From positions 1 to 64,000 of the forward strand of contig NW_012236489.1 of NCBI RefSeq assembly GCF_000787575.1: 64,000 bases of DNA, read 5' to 3'. Shown here piece by piece: positions 48,347-58,571 of this stretch (its first letter is position 1; each line of letters starts with the position of its first letter). The notes below the pieces were generated by a model that saw nothing but the letters and a program-made list of their open reading frames with translations, was not told the origin of the DNA and did not search any database. Origin of the DNA: Acytostelium subglobosum LB1 (Eukaryota; Evosea; Eumycetozoa; Acytosteliales; Acytosteliaceae). The translations under genes and the position numbers were made by a program.

Positions 48347-48840
48347 GATGTTGATGTATCACAACATACAGTTATCTGTGGCTCAGGCTTGATGCCTTTG
48401 GTGAATGATAGATTAACGATCTGAGTGGTCTTGTAGTTCATATAGGAGGTCAAGTCGAGTTCTATCTTTCCCAACACCTTTCCACTTGAGGACTTCTTCT
48501 TCTCCTATACAATATAATGGTCAGCTTAAATCACCTGAACGACTTTAAGTCTTCACTTTTGACTACATACCTCTTTCAATGACATTGACAGCTTCTTCTC
48601 GTCGGGCTTCTGTGTCTTGGCATCAATGAAGAACTTTGACTCAAAGGATATCTTCTCTTCAAAGGTGGCCTCACCATTCCTAACGATGGTATGGGTGGTC
48701 TCTCCCTGCACCTTTGACGTGCCACGCCTCCAAGATATGAACACTGAGCTACCATTGAGTTCTTTAAGATTGGCCACCTTCTTAACCATAATCTCCACCT
48801 TGACCTTAAACTTGTCCTTCCCTTTGTGTGACCTTGCCAT
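46083..48840 (-). CDS. NT-C2, coiled-coil, DIL-domain protein (no myosin motor)
   Basis: Five exons (48571-48840, 48370-48504, 48065-48244, 47710-47992, 46083-47653) encode 812 residues. The N-terminus (KFKVKVEIMVKKVANLKEL ... VFISWRRGTSK ... KIELDLTSYM) fits the NT-C2 domain of EEIG1/EHBP1-type proteins. A coiled coil follows (about 205-390). The C-terminal half is a dilute (DIL) domain: LAYWLSTSCLLL, YSRLIQNTYAKI, LLDILEEMHDIL, VFFFTNALLLNSL and WVAQVNLTES, with an Asn-rich insert. DIL domains are cargo-binding ends of class V myosins; here there is no motor. The role as a membrane/cargo adaptor is inferred. Its second intron contains a (CAA)n run. Confidence 0.85.
48283..48347. repeat. (TTG)n microsatellite inside an intron
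   Basis: About 21 TTG units lie in the 125-bp intron 48245-48369 of the DIL gene. On the gene strand it reads CAA/ACA/AAC; it would encode Thr if the intron were kept, but retention also shifts frame into exon 3. Confidence 0.85.
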
Positions 48841-49026
48841 GATTTAGTTGTAGTAGGCGTCTACAATAAATATATATATATATATAATAATAATAATTAT
48901 CTGTTGTTGATAACAATTAGTGTGCTCTTCCTCCCACCTTTACGTACTACTCACTCCCAGGATCGAGATCTCAAAAGGGTGTGTTCTGTGATTTTGTTTG
49001 ATTTTTGGGTCAACCCAGGGGGTTTT

Positions 49027-52000
49027 TTATTCGTTTGGTGTGGAGGCATAAAACTGCTTGGACTTGACCAATGTTCGTCCAGATACAGTGCACTTGGCAC
49101 TTCGGATAATTGTCTTCCACTTCTCATTGTTGACTAGAGTCAATGAACGTCCAACAATCAAAAGATGATGTTTGGCTCTGGTGATGGCCACATTGAGCCT
49201 CTGATTGTTGTCCACAAATCCATATGCTTGTGTCGTCCTGGAACAACTGAGTATGATAATGTCTCTTTCAGCACCTTGAAATGCATCAACAGTACTAATC
49301 TTGATCTCTTCTGATTGCTTGCCGTCAATGTCTTCTTCCTCAGACGCCTGTTGATTAGGATCATCATCAAAGTTGTCCCATTCAAATTCGACAAATGGAT
49401 CATTTGTTGACATATTTGAAACATTCTTCTTTGTTTTCTCTCGCATCTCCTTATACTTGAGTTGTATCTTTAGTGCTTGTGCTTTGTCTAAAGGATAGAA
49501 GATGATATTAATAATCAATCTAGATAGATATTTAAGATACACATACATAAACATATGACACCAATCTGACTCTCTTTGATTCCATTATTCATCAATATCT
49601 CAATGATTGACATGACCAAACTGACCTCGTCTTCATTGAAATAACTTCCAAAGTTATCCAGTGCCTCTGATCCACTGTCTGATTCGACGAATAGAATTGG
49701 TGGAAGATTGTTGACCAATGCTTGTCTGTGTACCTCCATTATACCATCGTTCAACATTCCACTGTAGAACAAATGGTTGGACAGGTTGCTAATGACCGGA
49801 TGGCACTAGAGAATAGGGGGTATAAGTTAGTGTTTCCTATTGATTGATTCCTATGTTAGATGCTACACATACTCTATACTGTGTTCGTAATAGTATTGGT
49901 TTGACATTCATGGCAGACAATCTTACAAAGAGTGTCTTCTCTAGACCTCCACCACTCTTGATAAGTTGCTCTGATGGTTTGGAGTGGATTGTTGGCTCCA
50001 GTTGCATGGGATCACCTACGGCCACGAGCCTATGGCACTTGCTACGACAGATTGGAAGCAATGAGAGTGGTTCTTGCATTTGACTACACTCGTCCAGGAA
50101 TAGTATAGGGAACTCCTGTCCATCCAAACTGGAGAATAGAGATGAGTTGCAGGTAGCACCTACCACTCGACTCTTTCCAAGGTCCTTCCTCTTGATTGTA
50201 CTGCCAGACTTGATGGATTCAATGGTTTCCTGTAGAATGGTCCGTTCATCCTCGGATAACGTCTCAGTCTTTAGCATGCTCTTGAGATCGTTGATGATTT
50301 CTGTGTCCAGGTCAGTACGACCGCCCAAGGTACCACCACTCTTGAGAATGTAGAGGAGAATGGGCTTGGCGATCTTCTTTACACTTCCAATCCTATTGAA
50401 GTTGTCAAATCCATACTGTAGCAATCCTAGAAGTATCCTGTCAACTGCTACGTTGGTCAATGATGACACAAGTACTCTGATGAGATGATTGTCGCCAAGT
50501 TCACACAGTCTGTCAATGAATAGTATAATGACTACGAGTAGAGTACTCTTGCCCGATCCAAAGACTCCATGAACCAGCAGCACTGGCTGTGAATAGTTCT
50601 CCTTCTCAGAGTCAATGAAATTGAACCATTTGAAACATTCCATTAGGACTCTATAGTGAATGATTAGGAGGTATAAGTATAGTTGTATCAGATAATAATT
50701 GTCAATATTATTACTAACCTTGATTGATGCTCATTGAGACTATACTTATCTATAAACTCATTTGCAAGCGCTAGACCCTCCTCTATGGTAATGTGCATGT
50801 AGAACTTATCATAGGTGTCATTGTTGGATACAGTCTCCTTTGTTGGGTCTAGGAGTGTACTGGAAATTGGAAGTGTCTCCAATATAGATGACTGAAGGTT
50901 GTCTGTTGTTGGTTCGGTGTCAGAATATATAAATATATCAACGGTGCTCACCACCATTTCACTTACCTATCATTGATAGTTCCGTTGATGCATTCATTGC
51001 CTGGATAGCAAATACCTTGTTCACGCGACTCAGCTTCTCAGGGATATCACCAATTGGTTTGACCTCGATCATTCCCAGTTGGGATGGACCATGGAAAATA
51101 CTCCTCACAATGAATGGGTTGATTGAGAAGTTGCTGTTTGTTGACAGTATCCATAAATCATCCTTTGAATATTGTTGATACTTCTTCTTTTGGAACTTGA
51201 GAAAGTAGGATATCTTTGGTTGAGTTGGTTGTTGTTGGGAGTTGCTATTTACAGTGAAGGTGTCGGTGGACACAGTTGGTATTCTCTCTTCTTTGACGTA
51301 GAGGTCGGCAGACATATAGAGTGATATTCCACGGTTGTTGAATATCTGTTCTACTTCCTCACACCTGTCACCAGTGGGCAGGTTTACAATGTGATTGTCA
51401 CTGATGTGATGGTTTGTAGAATACAATAGTTAGTAATCATTTCCTACTGGTAGGAACTGAGTTGACTTACACAATGGGTGGCATAGTTAGCTGGGAAGTG
51501 CCCAGGAATTGAAAGAAATTGCAGCTTCTGTTCCTAGGTGCAGCACACTTAAAGTACTCCTTTCCTTTGTTTGCTCCCATCCTTGTCACCAATCTGATTG
51601 TAGGTCCATGCTCACACTTTGGATTGCCTATGATTGATTATAGTAAGATTAGTGAACATAACATTGCAATTGAAGAGCATGACTACTTACTGGAAGAGGT
51701 ATTTAAGTTGATACAGCTCTTATAAAAGTTGTGTGCCAGTTCAACCAATCTGATGTTGAGCTCCTCTTGGATGGCCATGACAAAACACTGTTGGTACGAG
51801 TCTATTGACTCAAAACTGTTGACTATCGTTCTGTTTCGATCGATTGTGCCACGAAGGTAGAGGTTCTCGCAAGTCTTTGCATCTGGGAATACAATCGAGT
51901 CTGGACTCCAGTCAGGCTCATTGTTGTTGCCTTTCTTGTTGAGTGAGCCTGGAGAGTTGAACAACTTGCTCCTCAATGACTTTGGTGGTGGCGTTTCTAC

Positions 52001-53017
52001 AGTACCTTGTCCAGGATGCAATGGTGCAAATGGCTTTCGCTTCAGACCTCCGGATGTTGATACTAGTTGTGTTGAGGTCTGTGACTTGGTTGTAAGGAGT
52101 AAAGGTCGAGTGAGGAGTGTTGGCTTTGGTAGTGGAAGAGCTGTTGAAGAGGGTGCCACTGAAGATTGGACGTAGTCGTCGGGGTTGTCCACAGTTTGAT
52201 CGCTGTAGTCAAACTCAAAGTCATCTACAAGTGACTGCTTTGGTGAATCTGGTGCTACTGTTGCTGTTGGTTGTAAAACAACCTCCAATGATTGAGCAGG
52301 AGCAGCCAACCTGTTCAATGAAGATAGAATACCCAATAGACTTGACTTTGGTTGAGATGGACGTGAATCAGCAGGTGGTTCTGTTACTCTGACATGTTGA
52401 ACTGGATAGGTGAGTTTTGGTTCCAGGGAAACATTGCTTTCATCATTGAAAATGTTGTTGTTGGTGTTGTTGTTGGTGTTGTTGATGTTGATGTCTCGAG
52501 TTTTACGTAACTCTGTTCCTTGTCTGTGTCCTTGTGGCTGTCTATATACAAATGTATCATCATCCTCTTCATTGCTTTTGTTGATGTTGTTGTTGTTGTT
52601 GTTGACTTCAAGAGATGATTGGTGAATGGGAGGTGTGGCCTCCTTGAGGAGAGCATTTCCACTACCAGTAGGAACTGTGAATCCCTTCCTCTTGCCCGTT
52701 GTGGGTCTGGTAGCAATTGTTTGTGAGGTCTGCTTTGATGTTCTCAGAGTACTGGCACTACTACAACTACTACTACTCTTTTGTTCACTTGAAATGATCC
52801 TAATGATATATCCATCTGTTTCCAACTCCACATCGTCATCCAGTATCATGGAGCTATTTCTAAACTTTGAATCGAGCGTCTTCTTGGTGTCTGCCTCTAT
52901 GAGTGTAATCTTGGTACTGGAGCACACTATGGATCCCTCAAACCATTGCTTCTGTTTCTTGTGCTTTTGATTTGTATATTGAACGTTATAGCGTTTGTCT
53001 GGTTGTTGGCTGTTCAT
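49027..53017 (-). CDS. zgrf1: ZGRF1-type DNA helicase (DUF2439, GRF zinc finger, SF1)
   Basis: Seven exons (51691-53017, 51471-51627, 50967-51400, 50719-50902, 49873-50650, 49547-49805, 49027-49487) encode 1199 residues. The N-terminus (NVQYTNQKHKKQKQWFEGSI) is the DUF2439 domain of ZGRF1/Mte1/Dbl2, which binds D-loops and the FANCM-type helicase. A GRF zinc finger spans exon 2 (NPKCEHGPTIRLV ... GKEYFKCAAP). The SF1 helicase core has P-loop GVFGSGKSTLL, DECSQM, LRTQYR, TVDAFQGAERDIIIL and NVAITRAKHHLLIVG. An acidic insert (DNFDDDPNQQASEEEDID) sits before the fifth of these motifs. It likely works in crossover control and fork repair. Confidence 0.92.
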
Positions 53018-53167
53018 AACTAGTTATGTGTAGTTGATAATAATAATAATGGATGCTCTGTCAGTGACCTTAGGAGACGAACTTGGGGTTGGGATCTGAA
53101 TTTGAAATTCGTAGAAACGACTCATTAGACGAAGATTAACTTACAGTAAGACAGATAGATATATAGA

Positions 53168-53599
53168 ATGGTGTTGACAAAGGAAGAGGTTGCCAAGCAT
53201 AATTCAAGAAATGATTGTTGGATCATCGTTCATGGAAAGGTATGATTGTTGTTGTTGTTGATGTTGTTGGGCAGGGTTGACACTCGAAACCAACACCCCC
53301 ACAACATGATTGCTTTCCAATGACACTAACAAGTGTTCTATCTATCTCTCAATCTATCTATCTTTCTATCTAAAACGAACAAACGAACGAACGAACAACA
53401 GGTGTACGACGTCTCTCACTTTCATTCACTGCACCCTGGTGAGGGTATAAACGATCAATACATTGCAGACCAAGCAGGAAAGGACTGCTCTGAACTGTTT
53501 GAGAAGTTCCACTCCACAGACGAACCATTCGAGATGCTTGAGAAATCAGAGGACAAACGACAAGAGGGCGTTGTATATATAGGAGAGTTGGATGAATAA
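53168..53599 (+). CDS. Small soluble cytochrome b5-domain protein
   Basis: Two exons (53168-53239, 53402-53599) encode 89 residues, one heme-binding domain and nothing else. Motifs are TKEEVAKHNSRNDCWIIVHG, the heme His in HPGEGIND (His35), AGKDCSELF and the second His in EKFHST (His61). The spacing between the histidines is two residues longer than in classical b5. There is no membrane tail, so it should be cytosolic. It is head to head with the helicase gene, with about 150 bp between starts. Confidence 0.93.
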
Positions 53600-53658
53600 A
53601 CGATCAATCGATCTCGTATGCAGCATATTTGTCGACCATTTATAACATCAAGGCACTA

Positions 53659-55493
53659 CTAAATACAACCAGTACAGGAGGACACGAAACCATCCTTTGT
53701 CTTTGTACTGACGGCACAGTTACACCTTCGCCTGAGATCTAGTGCGGCGATATCCATATTGTTGTGAATGATAAGTATTTGTGTTTGATCTATCACTCTC
53801 TTGGTAATGTCTGCTTTGGCTCTGTCTGTGAAGTAGTCGAATATGTTTGGTATCGGTACATTGTCCCAGTGACATGACTTGATAATCTAATCAAGACAGG
53901 TAGGAGTAAGGTAAGTAAGATTAGTCATCTATCTACCTGTCTGTCTGTCTGTATGGCTGTTTGTATACATACAGATTTTAACCTTAGACCATTGAAGAAT
54001 CCTATCTTTTCCTCCAACGATGGTAGCAATGGCTGAAGATCCCTGTAGAATTTGCCAATGTTGAACAACTTGTTGATTGGACGTGAATGGATCGTGTCTG
54101 TATTGATAAGTAGAGTCGCAAAGCCACAGAATGGTGAAGGTCTAATGCTAAACATTCCATAGCCCATCAAGTTCAACATTGGTTCCAGTGCTGATCCAAC
54201 ATTGACTGGGAAGAAGTCTGAGTATGGTACCAACAAGTAAATAGGTTAGTAAAGGAGGTCCTACCAATCTCGTTGCCTGGAATTTACACATACCATCACT
54301 AGAAATACTCTTATCTGTCGCTCTTTCAATCTCTTGAATGAGCTCGTATGGATCATTACAATTGATTTGCAAGTCTGTAGACTCTGCATCCTCCAGTGTC
54401 AAGGATGAAGCGGTTGTGGATGATGTTGAGCTTGACACTTGGTTGCCTTGGATGACCATCTTTTTCTGGAGTGACGAAACAATCTCCTTGGGTGGTCGCT
54501 CCAATGATAGAATGATGATTCGGATCACCTCGTTCTTGGATCGTAGCAACTCGAGGATGCTGTGCAAGTTTGCAAACTTGCGTTCCAGTGCCACGGTGAT
54601 CACGGCTTGAATGCCATTGTATTGTCCAAGGATGGCGAGAAGTCTATGCATGTCCTTGATAAATAGTTCCTCGTCACCTTGCTTCAAGAAGTACTTCAAT
54701 GCTGGATAGACCTTGCCCAGGAGGAAGCAGCTGTTGGCTAGATTGCCAATCATGTTGAGTCTCTCCACTGTGACCTCAACCAGTATCGGATAGCCCTTGA
54801 GCAATGATGCAATATATATTACTTTGTTGTTGATCGTTTGAACATCATTGGATCCCTTTGCCATAACCTTTAAAGAGAACTGTTTGTTGTAGGGTTGTTA
54901 GTGGGCAACATTCATCTAGCTATCACGTGATCTAGAAAGAGTTGAATGACGGACCTACCTTTCTATTCTTTGGATATAATGATTGGAACTGTTTGATATT
55001 GCTGCATATGGTCTCATCGTTTAGAAATATAGAGTTCTGATATATATTGAGCTCTATTATTAATGATGTGTTGGCATTGTTGGTGTTGTTGTTGTTGCTA
55101 TTGTTTGGTTGTTGAGTAGTTGGTTGTTGTTGTTGTTGTTGAATCTGTAGTTGAGAGTATCTTTGACAAATGTCCTCAATGTCTTGATTGAGTTTCTTGT
55201 CAATGCTGTCTGTAGTGTAGCTTAGGATCTATGTTATTGATTAGATATATGTATGTATGCATAAAGGACAATGATGACGTCTAAACAACAAACATACATA
55301 CCCTATTAAAGAAACTAAGCGATGAACAGTAAAGAGTGTATTGGGAAGGGTGTCTTGAGCATAATGACTTGAGGTACACCTTGTTGTCAGGCTTTGAAAC
55401 CACCTGAGCATCAGTCAGGTGTAAACCTCGTCTCTCCACCAATGTACATCGTGGACAAAAGGTTTTGGTGGCGTATAGTAAGCATTCACTCAT
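53659..55493 (-). CDS. Radical-SAM-like protein lacking the iron-sulfur cysteines
   Basis: Five exons (55302-55493, 54959-55228, 54294-54867, 53973-54217, 53659-53886) encode 502 residues with correct phase. The N-terminus has a zinc-ribbon-like pair (FCPRC at 12-16, then VYLKSLCSRHP). A Gln/Asn insert follows (about 85-115). The C-terminal part (DFFPVNVGSALEP, SPFCGFATLLINTD, HNNMDIAALDLRRRCNCAV) recalls the MJ0619-type radical SAM family of archaea. At the place where that family has CxxxCxxC, the sequence reads ELNIYQNSIFLNDETIC, and no GGEP-like motif is seen. It therefore looks like a degenerate, non-cluster member. The family call is by eye and moderate. Confidence 0.6.
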
Positions 55494-55870
55494 CACTTTG
55501 AAGGTTAGTATTGTTGTGTTACTGTCAGGTTGTCTTTGTTGTTGTTGTTGATGATGCTGTTTCTATTCACTTGTTGTTGTTGTTGAATCGTTTGTTGATC
55601 ATTACAGATAAAAAAGTGGTCCAACAATGGAACTATCAAACGTCATCTGTCATCATTATCGGACTGAAGTAATGCATGCAGAGGGAGGAAGTGGTGTCGG
55701 AGTAATCAAACAGTAACAAATATCTATCTATTCGATTGTTTGGATGCGCATTACTATTCTGTGGACCACCTCTAGGATCTGGACAACAACAACAACAACC
55801 AAGCAAATACAATGCCTCTACTTCACTATTACTATTACTACTACTACTTGAACATACATTTTATATTAGA
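55494..55870. other. Divergent promoter spacer
   Basis: TTG- and CAA-rich DNA between the radical-SAM-like and countin-like genes. No gene seen; a short ACT-rich run just before the countin-like start is in the leader. Confidence 0.5.
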
Positions 55871-56809
55871 ATGAACAGTACGATTACCTTAGCTTGTTTG
55901 TTGGCATTGATATGCTTAGCGCCTATAACCTTATCCTATAACATGGAGATAGGAGGTGGCAACAAGTTGACCAAAGAAACAATCGACAAATACTTAATCT
56001 CTGATGCCATTGCTTGTGAGGAGTGCTACAGCTTTGTCAACACCAATCTCGAGATATTGATTAGACACATCGAAGGTAATCATCTCCAACACACGCAGGA
56101 TGATGTGAATGAAGCACTATACTTACAATACCCTATTCTCTAGACGGTGCAAACAAGACATGTTCTGATATCTGCAGCTCATTCAATGGAACTACATTCA
56201 CTGAATGCTTGGTTGTCTGTGATGCTGTGGGTGCCATCTTTTTTGTTGCCATCTTGGAAGAGTAATGTATTGCCTGAGATTCATACATCAACCACCACCA
56301 TTGTGGAACGTTCGTTTCTAACCAAACTACACCATTTAAATAGAGCTGATCCCGATCCAATCTATATATGCCAGATGGCAAAGCTATGTGACATCAACGT
56401 CAATGGTAACGCAAGCATTACCTCTGTCAGCTCCGACCCTCCAATCGGTGCCCAAAACACAACGTTCTGGATTGATGTAGAGTACGAGGTGTACAACGAG
56501 ATCGGAACTGGCACCATTGAGTACCAATTGTATGCACCAGGCCAAGGCGTAGTGACCTACCACTATATTTTGTTGGCTGATGTCAAGGAGGGAATGCACT
56601 CGTCCAAGTATAACTTCACCACCATACCAAACGAGGACAACAACTTCCTACCAGGACTCTACATGGTGGACGTGTTCCTTTGTGATGGCCTGTGCGACTC
56701 GACCAGACCAAACTCCAAGATCTACGATTTGAAGAGGACATCGTTTGTCATTAGCGGTGACATCGTATCAGGAACTGCATCGTCCTCTGGCCTCTCCCTT
56801 TGGCAATAA
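55871..56809 (+). CDS. Countin-like secreted protein with saposin-B domain
   Basis: Three exons (55871-56075, 56144-56261, 56344-56809) encode 262 residues, matching countin length. Residues 1-22 are a signal peptide (MNSTITLACLLALICLAP...). A saposin-B-type domain follows, with cysteine pairs in ACEECYSF, TCSDICSSF, CLVVCDAVG and ICQMAKLC. A beta-rich C-terminal domain (NTTFWIDVEYEVYNEIGTG, PGLYMVDVFLCDGLC) with N-glycosylation sites comes last. In Dictyostelium, countin is part of the counting factor that limits aggregate size. Whether this copy acts so is inferred. Confidence 0.85.
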
Positions 56810-56960
56810 AGTGATTACCAAGTGATCATGCTCCCTAGGATGGACCAAAGCTATCTAATCCAAGTGAATAAACCATTGTGGACCTCCACTGGTGATGATG
56901 GTAGTAATACAAGGAAATATTTCTCCTCTAGTGTGTTTATAATTGCCAGTTGTCGACCAA

Positions 56961-58403
56961 CTATGGCATGATATCGATATCATTATGTTCCTCTGGTTGC
57001 TCGATGACTTGGTCAATAAGTTCATCATCCTCCTGAATGTTGTCGCGGTCTATTTCATCGTCTTTGTCAGTGTCGTCATCGTTAATCAGCAGTTTATGAG
57101 TCTCGTCTAGATCCAACTTCTTATTGATGGCTCTTCGGACAATAATGGTGATGAATGTGATGGCAACGACCATAAAGAATGCAGAGAGACAATACATGAT
57201 GATTTCTGTCTTTCCAATGTGTCTCTTTCCGATTTGAGATATATCACCAATCATGCTGCCCATATAAACAAAGCTGGGTGTCGATCATTTGGTCAATATA
57301 GGTTATGTGATAGTGTAGTTTTGAACCATCATCGACTTACAATGCAACACCTGGAAGGAATCCAATGGCCGAACAGACAAAGTAATGTATAAACTTGACA
57401 TTGGTCACAGGCAGTGAATAGTTGAGCAGAGTTTCTGGTATAATAGGAGTGAGCCGCAGTAACAAAACAATCTTCCATCCTTCTTGTCCAATAGCTTGAT
57501 CCACTGCTTGCAGCTTCCTGTTCTTTTCGATCTGTGATGTGTATGGCACTGTGTTGTTAGATATTATGATCATCTATTGGGTAACAATCATCATCATTCT
57601 ATTGTTATGGACACTAACCATCTTAACGATTGTAGCTCTAAATACATATCGCCCTAGTAGGAATGAGAGCGATGCACTTATAACAAGCGCTGACCATACA
57701 AACAACATTCCAAACCAAAGCTTGAAGATTATTCCTCCCACTAGTAGATAGATAGATAGATAGAGATGAGTGATGTTTGTTTGTTTGGTTGGTTGGTTAG
57801 TGTATATACTTGGACGACCCTTTGATGATCAAAGGCGGTGTTGAACACATACATATAGTTGGGATAGTGACGGGGACAAAGAACAAGGTCAGTCCAATCA
57901 TCACACCCATATACACCANCTCCACCAACTCCAATGCCTAATTTCTTGACATAGTTCTGCAGAGCCTCCAGATGGTTCTGCACCTTGAACACAAACACTG
58001 CTAAACATATTCCAATGATCACCAGCACCACCAATGCAAACTTGATCCAAGTCTGGTAGGTGCTTGTCTTGACCTGATGAATTATCCATTTCCTGATTGA
58101 CTGTAGTCGAGAGATTGGCGGAGGCGACTGATCGTCTCGTAGTTGTACAACATTGTCTTTGATATTTTCTGAGTATATTACATGTTGGTTGTTGATATTA
58201 TCTGTCTGTTGCAGTGGTGTGGAGGGTATCGATGGGGAGATTGATTGTGATGTGCTGTCGTTGCTATATAGACCTGTTCCGATGAGGGAGGAGGACGAGG
58301 AAAGAGATGTAACTAGAAGTGGCGATGGCGGAGAGGAGTGCAATAGAGGTGAGTTTGTGAGACTGCTCTTGCTCCTCTTTAGGTTAATGCCATCACCATT
58401 CAT
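56961..58403 (-). CDS. VTT-domain (TMEM41/TMEM64/DedA-type) membrane protein
   Basis: Four exons (57853-58403, 57619-57740, 57341-57573, 56961-57273). The first contains a single N at 57919; dropping it gives 405 codons. After a Ser-rich cytosolic N-terminus and one span (FALVVLVIIGICLAVFVF) comes the VTT domain: VYMGVMIGLTLFFVPVTIP, LGGIIFKLWFG, ASLSFLLGRYVF, VLLLRLTPIIPETLLNYSL and AIGFLPGVAFF. The exon 1 donor at 57852 (GTATGTG) was chosen over a later one because it alone keeps frame and the family's PxTIPTILGG-like motif. VTT proteins are phospholipid scramblase-like ER/endosomal proteins. The tail is acidic. Confidence 0.88.
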
Positions 58404-58571
58404 CGTTGATGGTATATATTTATAAAGATATATATAAAAGTAAGTAAGAGAGGTTAATGAATAAATGAGGGACACTCCGTTTCAAACACACAGACAGCGA
58501 TAGTCATTGGTCTTGCCACAGTTCCCAAGTCTGAAAGAATAGGTGAAAAAACCCCTCCTCCCTGGTGGTGT

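Noticed and set aside
48187-48477. ORF reading through the (CAA)n intron as polyThr
   Set aside because: Good GT-AG sites remove it; retention would put exon 3 out of frame.
57810-57852. Later donor (GTATATAC at 57809) for the VTT gene's first exon
   Set aside because: It leaves the next exon out of frame, whereas the GTATGTG donor at 57852 restores both frame and the domain motif.
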